DNA of 64,000 nucleotides from Marinomonas ostreistagni (GCF_016461785.1 NZ_JAEMUH010000014.1:78301-142300), one strand, 5' to 3'; counted from the stretch's first letter, positions 46,149-54,964 are shown. The notes: a model not told the origin generated them from the sequence alone. Numbers and translations are program-made.

Positions 46149-47188
46149 TGATTTGGTACCGTTATAAAGACGAATTGCTTTTACCCTTCATGGATCCTAA
46201 AGAAGCCATTAAGTATGCATGCACCAACCAGCTGGACCTAGCCTATTTTCACGAATTCAAACTCCATGCAATGAAAGTCCAACAATGTCTCCAATATTTA
46301 GAGCAGGTATTATTTCATTGTAACAATGGACACAGTTTACAAAACGCCCTTTTAACGCAAGACCCTAAACAATACTCTGAACCAATTCGACCATATGTAA
46401 TGGCAATAAAAACACAGCTAATGCAAGGTAGAAATATTACTGAGTCAATCAGCCCTTTTTTACCATTAAGCATACGTAGCTTCGGCAAGAACATACCGGT
46501 TGAAGGTACAGAAGAGAGTAAGGTCATGGGACTGTTAGTCATCTTGGATGCGTTAAAAGAGCAAAATCAACTGACAGCACAACTTAAGAAATGCTTAGTG
46601 TATCCATTTTCGGTCATACAAAGTTCAATGGTTTTAGCGGCTTTCAACAGCTTACTTAATGAGACAAACAGCACTCAAATTCTCACCATTTGGCTATTAG
46701 TCTGTTTAGGGCAGATCTCATTATTTTTATGGATAAATAATGGTAAAGCTTATGTTCAGCTATGTAATCTGCTACCCAGCTTTCGGATCAGACGCACACT
46801 CATGCTACTCACGGCATGCATTAAAAGTGGACAGCCACTACATAGTGCCATTAGAACACTCATGGAGAGCTCTTCAGGAAAGCTAAAAGACGAATTGACC
46901 TTTATGTACTTTCGACTTCTTAGCGGAAGGGAAACAACAGATTGTCTACCTAAAGGCTGGATTCCGAAACAATTTACTTTAAGCATGTCTCAAATTACAA
47001 CAACTGGAGACGTCATCACACCTTTAGTACAAACCGTCGAATTTTGGAAGGACTACAATTTCAAACGGATCTCTTGGCTATCCAAAGCCTTCCCAATTGT
47101 GGGAATAATGATAGCATCCATATTTGTCACTCAAACACTTATTACTTTGTACGCACCATTAATGGAATCAGGAAGTTTTGGATTATAA
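46148..47188 (+). CDS. pilC: PilC/GspF-type platform protein, short and diverged
   Basis: A 346-residue protein with weak similarity to PilC/GspF. There is a first cytoplasmic helical domain (LQYLEQVLFHCNNGHSLQNAL), a pair of membrane segments at about 155-215 (PFSVIQSSMVLAAFNSLL; LLVCLGQISLFLWI), a second T2SSF-like domain (RRTLMLLTACIKSGQPLHSA) and a last membrane segment near the end (VGIMIASIFVTQTLITLYA). Canonical PilC has about 400-410 residues. Position between pilB and pilD supports the call. I use ATG 46148, overlapping the pilB stop; the frame is open 9 codons upstream. Confidence 0.8.
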   Translation: MIWYRYKDELLLPFMDPKEAIKYACTNQLDLAYFHEFKLHAMKVQQCLQYLEQVLFHCNNGHSLQNALLTQDPKQYSEPIRPYVMAIKTQLMQGRNITESISPFLPLSIRSFGKNIPVEGTEESKVMGLLVILDALKEQNQLTAQLKKCLVYPFSVIQSSMVLAAFNSLLNETNSTQILTIWLLVCLGQISLFLWINNGKAYVQLCNLLPSFRIRRTLMLLTACIKSGQPLHSAIRTLMESSSGKLKDELTFMYFRLLSGRETTDCLPKGWIPKQFTLSMSQITTTGDVITPLVQTVEFWKDYNFKRISWLSKAFPIVGIMIASIFVTQTLITLYAPLMESGSFGL

Positions 47189-47972
47189 TTTAATCATTTA
47201 TGTCATTGCCCTACTTTGTTTAGGCAGCACTCTCTCAGCCCTAACCTATAGATGGAACCTTGTCGCCCAGTACTCATGGCGGGCTGAGGCACATGAATTT
47301 ATAGAGCTTCCATTTTATGAACCAAAGCCATTGAGCTTTTTCAAAGGCAGGTCTTGCTGCCCAAAATGCGATCACAGGCTTCACTTCACTGACTTGATCC
47401 CTCTTTTTAGTTTCTTACGATTAAAAGGACGTTGCCGACATTGTCATGGCTCTATATCTTTTCGTTATCCATTGATTGAGCTAATGACATGCGCAGCCTT
47501 GCTCCCACTCTATTGGTTGGCTACTTCTCAAACAGAGTGGCTAATTCTTGGTTTGCTAATCACATCATTAATTTGTGCAACAGTGATTGATGCTGAGCAC
47601 CTATGGTTACCTGATGAATGTACTTTTGTCGTCTTCTGCTGCGCTTCATATTTATTTTTTATAGCTGGAGAACAAAATGTCCTACCCAATATATTTATTG
47701 GCATCTTCGCCTATCTTAGTGTTTACGGTTTGCGTCTATTATTCTTAACGCTTCGTGGTATTGAGGCAATTGGGTTGGGAGATGCAAAGCTTCTAGCTGC
47801 TTTAACTTACTGGCTTGGACCTGCATCGTATAGCTCAATACTTTTTTTTGCTTCAGCTTTAGGGCTACTTTGGGCTCTCATCACGCTAAAAAATAAAGCC
47901 ACTAAAATTCCCTTTGGACCTTTCTTAATTTTTTCAGCTATTTCGTACTTTTACTTAGGACACATGCTATGA
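47178..47972 (+). CDS. pilD: Type IV prepilin peptidase/N-methyltransferase
   Basis: A 264-residue bifunctional enzyme that cuts the prepilin leader and methylates the new Phe1. The zinc-binding tetra-Cys of the methylase part is visible (CCPKCDHRL and CRHCHG). The catalytic Asp pair occurs in VIDAEHLWLPDE and GLGDAKLL. Around seven or eight membrane segments are predicted. The start is uncertain: the frame begins with a TTG at 47178 that overlaps the end of pilC by 11 bp, suggesting coupled translation from a weak non-ATG codon. It is followed by coaE with a 4-bp overlap, as in many gammaproteobacteria. Confidence 0.92.
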   Translation: MDYNLIIYVIALLCLGSTLSALTYRWNLVAQYSWRAEAHEFIELPFYEPKPLSFFKGRSCCPKCDHRLHFTDLIPLFSFLRLKGRCRHCHGSISFRYPLIELMTCAALLPLYWLATSQTEWLILGLLITSLICATVIDAEHLWLPDECTFVVFCCASYLFFIAGEQNVLPNIFIGIFAYLSVYGLRLLFLTLRGIEAIGLGDAKLLAALTYWLGPASYSSILFFASALGLLWALITLKNKATKIPFGPFLIFSAISYFYLGHML

Positions 47973-48583
47973 ATTCACAACATCGACCTCCTGTAATTAT
48001 TGGATTGACAGGAGGTATAGGGTCGGGCAAGTCAACTGTAGCAAATCTATTTAATGAGCTGGGAGTGGAATCAATAGACGCCGATGATATTGCACGAGAA
48101 GTTGTCAAACCAGGAGAACCGTGTTTAAAAGAAATCGTAAGCGTCTTTGGACAAGAAGTTTTGACATCAAACGGCCAGCTAAATCGCGCCGCCTTGCGTG
48201 AAATTGTCTTCTCAAGCCAAGAACTTCGTAAACAATTAGAGTCAATCACTCATCCGGCAATTCGTGAGCGTATGCATCATAAGTTACTACAATGTCATGG
48301 TAAAATAGCGTTGATGGTGCACCCTCTTTTATTTGAAACAGGTCAAGATAAAGAATGCAAATACACCATCGCTATCAGCACACCTAAATCATTACAAATT
48401 GAAAGGGTAACGCTTAGAGACAACAATTCTCCCGAACAAGTAGAGCGCATTATAAATACACAGTTAAGTGACCCTGAACGCTGCTCAAAAGCCGATTTTA
48501 TCTTGGAAAACACTAGCAACTGCGATGAATTGAGTGTTAGAGTCTTTCAGTTGTACAATAAATTACAAACAATATTATTCTAG
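47969..48583 (+). CDS. coaE: Dephospho-CoA kinase
   Basis: A 204-residue kinase for the final step of coenzyme A synthesis, phosphorylating the 3'-OH of dephospho-CoA. The P-loop is GLTGGIGSGKST; the following segment VESIDADDIAREVVKPG holds the catalytic Asp. The lid region LRDNNSPEQVERIINTQL is present. Its start overlaps the pilD stop by 4 bp, and yacG follows after 5 bp. This order is common in gammaproteobacteria and supports the pil calls. Confidence 0.95.
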   Translation: MNSQHRPPVIIGLTGGIGSGKSTVANLFNELGVESIDADDIAREVVKPGEPCLKEIVSVFGQEVLTSNGQLNRAALREIVFSSQELRKQLESITHPAIRERMHHKLLQCHGKIALMVHPLLFETGQDKECKYTIAISTPKSLQIERVTLRDNNSPEQVERIINTQLSDPERCSKADFILENTSNCDELSVRVFQLYNKLQTILF

Positions 48584-48588
48584 AATAA

Positions 48589-48804
48589 ATGGATACTAAA
48601 ACTCTAATTGCTTGTCCTACATGTGGTGTAAAGTCACCTTGGAGCACAGAAAACAAAAGTCGTCCTTTTTGTAGTTCGCGCTGTAAGCTAATTGACTTAG
48701 GCGAATGGGCAAGCGAAAGTTATGCAATACCTCAGCAAACGTCTGATGAGGATGAAATTTTTTCCGAAGATCTTGTTGCAAATCCTAATAAGTCGTTCCT
48801 TTAG
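48589..48804 (+). CDS. yacG: DNA gyrase inhibitor YacG
   Basis: A 71-residue zinc protein. The four zinc-ligand Cys are in [10 protein letters not shown] and [15 protein letters not shown], which is the full YacG signature. In E. coli it binds GyrB and inhibits gyrase by blocking DNA binding. The acidic C-terminal tail ([10 protein letters not shown]) is usual. It is the last gene of the pil-coaE-yacG run and ends 21 bp before the REC-TPR gene. Confidence 0.93.
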   Translation: MDTKTLIACPTCGVKSPWSTENKSRPFCSSRCKLIDLGEWASESYAIPQQTSDEDEIFSEDLVANPNKSFL

Positions 48805-48825
48805 TAACAGAGAGATTGAAGCAGG

Positions 48826-50034
48826 ATGAATAAGCCTAACTTTTCAGATAAAAAAGCATTACTGATAGAAGACATGGCTGAAGCCCGAATCATGCAAAAG
48901 AAAATGCTTAATGATTTTGGTTTTAAATCAATTGAAATTGCCATGAAAGCTGAAAGTGCCATTGAGCTCCTTCGCACTCAATCTTATGATGTTATTTTAT
49001 CTGACTACAATTTAGGTAATGGTAAAGACGGTCAGCAACTACTTGAAGAGGTCCGTCATTCTCACCTTATCCCCAATACGTCAACGTATTTGATGGTAAC
49101 GGCAGAAACGTCTACAGAAATGGTGATGGGAGCTATTGAATACAGTCCAGATGGCTACATTACTAAACCTTTTTCACAGGCGATGCTAGAGCGTAGATTA
49201 TTAAAGCTCATGATGAACAAAGAGCAGCTTCTAGAAATCAATAAAGCGCTTGACGCTAGCGACTATGAAAAAGCCGTTACCGAAGCACGTAAGGTATCAA
49301 AAGAAAACCCTACTCTTGCAAGCCGATGCAATAGAATCATTGGTGACTCTTTAATTAGCTTAGAAAAATACCAAGAGGCACTAGAGGTTTTCAAAGCTTG
49401 CCGTAAAGAATCTAGAATGCCTTGGGCGGTATTTGGAGAAGCTAAATGCCATTATTTTTTAAATAATGTAGATAAAGCTGAACAAAAGTTTAGGCAGCTG
49501 ACACTTGATAATAAATTCTTTGTAAGTGCTTACGATTGGCTGGCAAAAACGCTCGTTAAAAAAGGCGAACTGGATGAGGCTCAAGCCATCTTAGTTGATG
49601 CTGTAGGTAGATCACCAAAGAATTTAAAGAGACAAATAGAGCTCGGCAAACTCAGCCTTGAAGTACATGATAATTTGATGGCAGAAATGTCTTTCAGACG
49701 CGCTGTGTTTTTAGCTAAGCACTCTTGTTTTAATGAAGCTGATGTTTATCTGCAACACATGACTTCCATCGTCGCCCTAGCACGTGAAGGAGACATTCCT
49801 TCTAGGCAAATCAGCAATTTCCAAACTACACTAGAAAAGGTTCATCAAAGCTTTTTTAACTCTGCAAAAGTCAGAAGTGAGTCTTATCTTTTAGAGATGG
49901 AATTGTATGCCGCCCTTGGCGACACAAAGACGATGCACCAGATCGAAGAAGTTTGGAATAATGACATTGAGTCAGGCCAAGCGGAACCAATCACACCCGC
50001 TGCACAGAGCAGAATTAACCAGATTAAGTCGTAA
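48826..50034 (+). CDS. Response regulator with N-terminal REC and TPR tail (module 1)
   Basis: A 402-residue protein. Residues of about 9-130 are a receiver domain: acidic pocket LLIEDMAEAR, phospho-acceptor Asp60 in VILSDYNLG, Thr in VTAETS and Lys in YITKPF. From about residue 140 to the end it is helical with TPR-like repeats (YEKAVTEARKVSKENP; YQEALEVFKACRKES; LDEAQAILVDAVGRSPK). No DNA-binding or enzymatic output domain is present, so phosphorylation probably changes a protein contact. It is followed 11 bp later by a small histidine kinase. A paralogue with the same layout lies tail to tail at 51406-53076. Confidence 0.88.
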   Translation: MNKPNFSDKKALLIEDMAEARIMQKKMLNDFGFKSIEIAMKAESAIELLRTQSYDVILSDYNLGNGKDGQQLLEEVRHSHLIPNTSTYLMVTAETSTEMVMGAIEYSPDGYITKPFSQAMLERRLLKLMMNKEQLLEINKALDASDYEKAVTEARKVSKENPTLASRCNRIIGDSLISLEKYQEALEVFKACRKESRMPWAVFGEAKCHYFLNNVDKAEQKFRQLTLDNKFFVSAYDWLAKTLVKKGELDEAQAILVDAVGRSPKNLKRQIELGKLSLEVHDNLMAEMSFRRAVFLAKHSCFNEADVYLQHMTSIVALAREGDIPSRQISNFQTTLEKVHQSFFNSAKVRSESYLLEMELYAALGDTKTMHQIEEVWNNDIESGQAEPITPAAQSRINQIKS

Positions 50035-50045
50035 AGCAGTTTATA

Positions 50046-50705
50046 ATGCAAAAAATTGACATAAGCACTATTTTAGCCAGCGCGATCCATGAGAGCAAAA
50101 ACCATCTGGGGACCATACTGTATCAGCTAGAAACTCTTAAGAGACTAAATTTACCGACTGATGGGGCTATGGCGCTTAGAAAAGTTGAAGAAGGTATGAA
50201 ACAACTCAATGATGAGTGGGTAGAATACCTTTACTTATATAGACTCGCATCAGATGGTTACCATGTTCATTACGAATGCCACTCCATTGATGAATTTTTA
50301 GATGACCAAGTCTTTGCTCTTATGCCCTCTGCTTCCGCAAAAGGACTACAATTAACTTATAATGTCTCTCAAGAATTAACTGGAATTTTTGATGAGAGGT
50401 TATTGACTGCTGTTGTTAGCACCGCCGTCTATAACGCGCTCAGGTTTGCAAAAAATTCCATAGAGATCAACGCAGCCATTGAAAATGATTACTTAGTAGT
50501 CAGTATTGAAGATGATGGAAAAGGCTTCGAAAAAACAGCGCAAGAGGAAGACGAATTGCTTTTCCAAACCAACACTGGCTTAGGATTATATTTCGCCGAA
50601 CTTTCGGCTAATGCGCATAAAGCGGATGAAAGATCCGGCTATATACTAAAACAAACGTCGGATCGAATTGGTGGCGCTAAACTTGCCATTTACCTCCCTC
50701 AATAA
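50046..50705 (+). CDS. Small soluble histidine kinase (module 1, intact motifs)
   Basis: A 219-residue protein with no sensor or membrane part. The H-box reads SAIHESKNHLGTILYQ, with His15 as the likely phosphorylation site in a short dimerisation helix pair. The ATPase domain has an N-box (YNALRFAKNSIEI), a G1 box (IEDDGKGFEKT) and a G2 box (NTGLGLYFAELSA). It should phosphorylate the adjacent REC-TPR protein, which precedes it in the operon. Signal input must come from a partner. Its stop is 9 bp from the stop of the convergent paralogue. Confidence 0.85.
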   Translation: MQKIDISTILASAIHESKNHLGTILYQLETLKRLNLPTDGAMALRKVEEGMKQLNDEWVEYLYLYRLASDGYHVHYECHSIDEFLDDQVFALMPSASAKGLQLTYNVSQELTGIFDERLLTAVVSTAVYNALRFAKNSIEINAAIENDYLVVSIEDDGKGFEKTAQEEDELLFQTNTGLGLYFAELSANAHKADERSGYILKQTSDRIGGAKLAIYLPQ

Positions 50706-50714
50706 CCTACTCTT

Positions 50715-51395
50715 CTAAGGAATGAGCATATCAATGCGTCCGCCACATGAACCTTCATTATTTTTGAGTTTCGTGTGGCCATGAACACCTTGGTTATTAT
50801 GTAAACGCACTACCTTATCACAGTAAAACCAGCCTGCATTTTGGCTCGACACATTTTCCACGGGATCTCCAGCAATTAATGCTTCATAAGAGGCCAAAAT
50901 AAAATCTGGATAACCTTTACCATTATCAATAACAGATATATGAAGTCCTTCTTCACTAGTAGTGAACTCAATTTCTATTGTATCTTCTGTATACCTTAGT
51001 GCATTCAGCAGTGTAATTTGCAACACGTTACTTATAAGCTGAGGATCGAGATACCAACTAAGGTCCTCTCCCTTAATATTCACTTCAATAGTCTTATGCT
51101 TTAATAACGTATCAAGACCCGCTAGTGCATCCTCAACAACATCCATTACGAAAGTATCTGTCGAGTTCACAACCAAATGATCGTCACTAACAAGGTATAA
51201 GCCATACAACTGATTAATAACATTTTGCATTCGTACAATTTCATATTGCGCTTCTACAAGCTCATCTTTATTTACACTCTCATTCCGGTTGATAGTGTTA
51301 TCGAGATTGAACAAAACTTGGCTTAATGAATTACGCATATCCTTTATAGAAGCCTCGATGACTTCCTTAAAAGGTAGTTGTGATTGGTATGGCAT
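50715..51395 (-). CDS. Histidine-kinase-like protein with lost H-box His and G2 box (module 2)
   Basis: A 226-residue paralogue of the neighbouring small kinase. The helix that should carry the phospho-acceptor reads EASIKDMRNSLSQVLFNL, with Lys18 where the other has His. The N-box (LLNALRYTEDTIEIEF) and G1 box (VIDNGKGYPDF) remain, but the G2 position reads NAGWFYCDKVV instead of a GLGL-type lid. It therefore looks unable to autophosphorylate, and may bind nucleotide and act as a partner or inhibitor. It follows the REC-TPR gene of module 2 by 10 bp. Confidence 0.82.
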   Translation of the reverse strand: MPYQSQLPFKEVIEASIKDMRNSLSQVLFNLDNTINRNESVNKDELVEAQYEIVRMQNVINQLYGLYLVSDDHLVVNSTDTFVMDVVEDALAGLDTLLKHKTIEVNIKGEDLSWYLDPQLISNVLQITLLNALRYTEDTIEIEFTTSEEGLHISVIDNGKGYPDFILASYEALIAGDPVENVSSQNAGWFYCDKVVRLHNNQGVHGHTKLKNNEGSCGGRIDMLIP

Positions 51396-51405
51396 ACAAT
51401 GGCTC

Positions 51406-53076
51406 CTAAAACATAACTTTATAGTGTTTAGTCAAATATTCTTTCAGGGCACTCAGTCGTTTGTATTGTTTGTGAGAGGGTGACACATGTTTTAAACGCT
51501 GTATCGCCTGAACACATTCAGCGACCATGTGCGGCTCATTACCCTTTTCTTCCATTAATTTTAGGCAGGTTTGTACCAAATTAAGATTGAGGCCTGGATG
51601 GCGAGGAGATACTTCTAACGCAGTTTTGAACTCATGAATTGCTTTTAAATAGTCTTTCTGAGAGTAATAACTTAAGCCTTCTTTGTTCAACGCTTTCGCT
51701 TGAGCTTTTGCACCCAAGCTGACCGGTTCGTCAAGAAAATCTGCCGCTTGCTGTTTTAAAGCATCGCTCGTAGATTGGTCATTAACAAGAGAAGCTAAAA
51801 TTGTTTCAGCTTGCTCATGCTCACCTGCATTGTAGAGAGTTTTGCCATATTCAACCACTAAGTCTTGTGGTAACCCACCTTCTAAATCTGATGCCAGCTG
51901 TTTGGCAGCTTTTAATGATTGTTGCGCTTCTCGCATCTGACCTTGTGAAGCATGAAATCTACTTTCTGCTAGCGTTTTACGAAGCTTCACTGAGTCATCA
52001 TCTGCAAAACGTTTAGATACAACAGTTAGCGCTTGACTAGCTTCTGCCAGCAACCTTTTCCTCTCGATACTGCTTTCAACTTGGCTTGCTGACTCAGCTA
52101 CAATATCAACCAACTGAATGTAATCATCCGGGTTTTCATGTATGGAATTAATACCAAGTCTGACCGTTTGCTGACTGGCCTTGAGGGCTGATTGAGGATC
52201 ACCATTTGCTAGGCTAACAGACGCCATATGTTTTTGACGCTTGTGAATACGAGGAGATATTTTAATCGCATCATCAAGTACTGCTTGAGCATCTTCTAAA
52301 CGGCCTGTCTTCTCATATGCTGATGCTAATAAATCGTAAGCAGAAATAGTTTGTGGGAAGAGCTGTATAACCTTTTGCAATATTGAAACTGCATTAGCCA
52401 AATCATCTTCCTCAAGATACTTTCTCGCCAATCCGAGCAAAGCCCAATCTACATCACGCTGTTCTAACTCGACCTGACAAAGACGCTCTAATTCTTGTAA
52501 AGCACCTATACTTAAGTACGCATCAACCAATGTGCGTTTACACCACGCGGCATAACGCCCTTGTTGTTCAATGTGCTGTGCACAAAGAGGAATTAGTTCT
52601 TGGTATTTTTGATTTGCCAACAAAGTTTTCATTGATGACAATGCTTTAGTTTGAAGAAATTGTCGTTCAAGACGGCGAGCTAAAACAGCTTGCGTGAAAG
52701 GTTTTGAAAGATACTCATCTGGCTGAGATTCCATAATCCCCATTACGACATCTCGGCCAGTTTCAGCAGATACTATAATAAAAATATTTGTGGGTTTTAA
52801 AAGTTGTAGCTCTCTGAGCTCCTCCAAAACCTGCTGCCCGTTTTTTCCGCCAGTCAGTCGAAAATCACAAAGAACTATGTCATAGCGACGTGAACGGCAG
52901 GCTTCAACGACACCTTTTCCACTCGAAGTCTGGTCAACGTGCTGTATTCCAAGACCTTGAAGCATCTGGCGAATTGAGACACGCGAATTCTCAAATTCAT
53001 CAGCAACTAGAGCTTGAAGGCCAGCATATACAGAAGATTTTTGAGCTGCTTTACCTTGAAATAACGATTTATCCAC
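51406..53076 (-). CDS. Response regulator with N-terminal REC and long TPR tail (module 2)
   Basis: A 556-residue paralogue of the 48826 gene. The receiver domain (about 20-145) has the acidic pair in LVADEFENSR, the phospho-acceptor Asp71 in IVLCDFRLTGGKNGQQ, Ser in VSAETG and Lys in YLSKPF, so phosphorylation remains possible. The TPR tail is about 150 residues longer than in module 1, with clear units such as LEDAQAVLDDAIKISPR and YLKAIHEFKTALEVSPRHP. It is cotranscribed with the degenerate kinase and starts 17 bp after the GntR gene end, so read-through from that operon is possible. Confidence 0.87.
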   Translation of the reverse strand: MDKSLFQGKAAQKSSVYAGLQALVADEFENSRVSIRQMLQGLGIQHVDQTSSGKGVVEACRSRRYDIVLCDFRLTGGKNGQQVLEELRELQLLKPTNIFIIVSAETGRDVVMGIMESQPDEYLSKPFTQAVLARRLERQFLQTKALSSMKTLLANQKYQELIPLCAQHIEQQGRYAAWCKRTLVDAYLSIGALQELERLCQVELEQRDVDWALLGLARKYLEEDDLANAVSILQKVIQLFPQTISAYDLLASAYEKTGRLEDAQAVLDDAIKISPRIHKRQKHMASVSLANGDPQSALKASQQTVRLGINSIHENPDDYIQLVDIVAESASQVESSIERKRLLAEASQALTVVSKRFADDDSVKLRKTLAESRFHASQGQMREAQQSLKAAKQLASDLEGGLPQDLVVEYGKTLYNAGEHEQAETILASLVNDQSTSDALKQQAADFLDEPVSLGAKAQAKALNKEGLSYYSQKDYLKAIHEFKTALEVSPRHPGLNLNLVQTCLKLMEEKGNEPHMVAECVQAIQRLKHVSPSHKQYKRLSALKEYLTKHYKVMF

Positions 53077-53093
53077 GTATTGAACCTAAACTT

Positions 53094-53717
53094 TTATTGA
53101 TTACTTTTAAGGTACTCAACCATTTTCTGGCCTGCGACCTTTATATGATCTTCAAGTAAGCATAAAGATTGTTCGAACTGTTTATTTTCAATTAAGTGAA
53201 ATAACTGCTCATGCTCACTTTGGCTTGTGTCACGATAGTTTAAAGGTCCATCCTGAAACCCCATATAACGCCTCACTTGCTCATTAAGTATAGCTACCAC
53301 ATTAAATAAAGTCGGCCTATTTGCCACTTTGTATAATGTTGCATGCAAATCCCAATTTAGCTGACCGCGCTCAAGCAAGGTTAAACAAGGGGCATTAAGT
53401 TGTAAATTAATATCTTTTGCTCGTCCTAATACTTCATGAGATAAGTTAGGCAATGCATGCTCTAATAATTGAACTTCAAGCGCCATGCGCATTCGATATA
53501 AGTCTTCAGCTTCTTGCCAATTTAACTCAGGAATCATCACCCCTGCCTTACCATGAGCAATCAACCACCCTTGATTTTTTAACAATGCAATCGCATCACG
53601 TATTGGAATTCTACTCACGCCATAGATAGAAGAAAGCTCCTGCTGACGCAACGGGCGCCCTTTAGGTAACTTGCCATTTAAAATATCGTCTTTCAGTTGA
53701 TCTACAAGGTCCACCAT
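53094..53717 (-). CDS. GntR-family transcriptional regulator (FCD subfamily)
   Basis: A 207-residue regulator. The winged helix-turn-helix occupies residues 1-70 (LPKGRPLRQQELSSIYGVSR then IPIRDAIALLKNQGWLI), and the FCD ligand-binding domain fills 75-205 (LYRMRMALEVQLLEHALP; the His-containing DLHATLYKVANRP). FCD members bind carboxylates with a metal ion. It begins 8 bp after the BenE-type transporter gene on the same strand, so it probably regulates that operon through the 24-bp palindrome upstream. Confidence 0.9.
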   Translation of the reverse strand: MVDLVDQLKDDILNGKLPKGRPLRQQELSSIYGVSRIPIRDAIALLKNQGWLIAHGKAGVMIPELNWQEAEDLYRMRMALEVQLLEHALPNLSHEVLGRAKDINLQLNAPCLTLLERGQLNWDLHATLYKVANRPTLFNVVAILNEQVRRYMGFQDGPLNYRDTSQSEHEQLFHLIENKQFEQSLCLLEDHIKVAGQKMVEYLKSNQ

Positions 53718-53725
53718 TTTTAATC

Positions 53726-54889
53726 CTACTTCCTAAGGTTTTGAATAAGTAGTACGGTTAAACCAAAACTAATTCCCCAAAATGCTGAAGCAACACCAAA
53801 AAATGAGACACCTGAAACCGTAGTTAAAAACGTAATAAGAGCGGGTTCACGATAACGCTCCTCATCGAAAGCCGCTTTAAGGTTAGCTGAAATAGTGCCT
53901 AATAAAGCAATGCCTGCCAATGCAGCGATCATTGTTTTAGGAAAAGCAGCGAACAAGCCTACTACTGTTGCCCCCCCCAAACCTGCTAGAGCATAAAATA
54001 TGCCAGCAGATAACCCCGCAATATAGCGCTTAGAAGGATCTTTATGACACTCTTCATTGCTACAAATGGCGGCAGTAATGGCAGCTAAATTAAATGCAAA
54101 ACCACCAAAGGGTGCCAGCAATACAGTTGAAACCCCCGTCCACGAGATAATATTAGACACGGGCGTGTCATATTTACTTGCGCGCATTACAGCAACACCT
54201 GGGATATTTTGTGAAGAAAGCGTGACAATAAATAAGGGAATGCCAACCCCTAAAATTAATGAAGTGTTCCACTCTGGGGATACAAAACTCATTGCACCAA
54301 TTGATATGGGAATGTCATTAAAACTTGCATGCGGTTGTAATAGCACCATTACAACGCCTGCCACTAACACCATAATGACCGCATAACGTGGCAAAAATAC
54401 CTTACAAACTAAATAGGTAACCATCATGACTGCAACGATGAGCGAATCCGTCTCAAGTGATGTAAAAATCGACACACCAAAATTAAATAGAACACCCACC
54501 AACATGGCACATGCTATCGGCAAGGGAATCCAGCGCATCAAGCGGTCAAATAATCCTGTGATACCTAGCAGCAACATCAACCCACCCGCAAACATAAACA
54601 CGCCTATGGCTTCTGCGTAGGTTGCACCATTCAAACTAGTAGCTAATAAAGCGGCTCCAGGAGTAGACCAGGCAGTGATCACAGGAGACTTATACCAAAG
54701 AGATAAGAAAAAGCAGGTTGCTCCCATGCCCAAACCTAACGCCATGATCCAAGAGACTTTCATTGCTGCGTCGGCGCCTGCCATATCCGCTGCCTGAAAT
54801 ACGATTGCCACAGAGCTGGCAAAACCAATTAACACCGCCACAAAGCCAGCAGCAACAGCACTCAAGCTAACATCTTTTATTACTTTCAT
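53726..54889 (-). CDS. BenE-family benzoate/H+ symporter-like transporter
   Basis: A 387-residue inner-membrane transporter with about 11-12 hydrophobic segments. Family features include GFASSVAIVFQAADMAG at the N-terminus and the repeated Gly-rich helices GGFAFNLAAITAAICSNEEC and GLGGATVVGLF. BenE homologues move benzoate or related compounds; the true substrate is unknown because no aromatic-degradation genes are present. I choose ATG 54889, with AAGGAG nine bases upstream; the frame extends ten codons farther. A run of eight G occurs in the coding strand near codon 304. It heads the operon with the GntR regulator. Confidence 0.88.
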   Translation of the reverse strand: MKVIKDVSLSAVAAGFVAVLIGFASSVAIVFQAADMAGADAAMKVSWIMALGLGMGATCFFLSLWYKSPVITAWSTPGAALLATSLNGATYAEAIGVFMFAGGLMLLLGITGLFDRLMRWIPLPIACAMLVGVLFNFGVSIFTSLETDSLIVAVMMVTYLVCKVFLPRYAVIMVLVAGVVMVLLQPHASFNDIPISIGAMSFVSPEWNTSLILGVGIPLFIVTLSSQNIPGVAVMRASKYDTPVSNIISWTGVSTVLLAPFGGFAFNLAAITAAICSNEECHKDPSKRYIAGLSAGIFYALAGLGGATVVGLFAAFPKTMIAALAGIALLGTISANLKAAFDEERYREPALITFLTTVSGVSFFGVASAFWGISFGLTVLLIQNLRK

Positions 54890-54928
54890 TAGGTAGATCT
54901 CCTTAATTAAAGAGACCATATCACAAAG

Positions 54929-54952
54929 ATTAAAAATGTATACATTTTTAAT
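54929..54952. promoter_or_regulatory. 24-bp perfect palindrome upstream of the BenE/GntR operon
   Basis: ATTAAAAATGTA-TACATTTTTAAT is a perfect palindrome ending 40 bp before the BenE-type ATG. The centre TGTATACA fits the GTNNAC-type operator pattern of FadR/FCD GntR regulators. Confidence 0.6.
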
Positions 54953-54964
54953 AATGTATTAATT

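Noticed and set aside
53726..54889. Benzoate catabolism cluster
   Set aside because: Only the BenE-type transporter and a GntR regulator are present; no ben or cat enzymes flank it.
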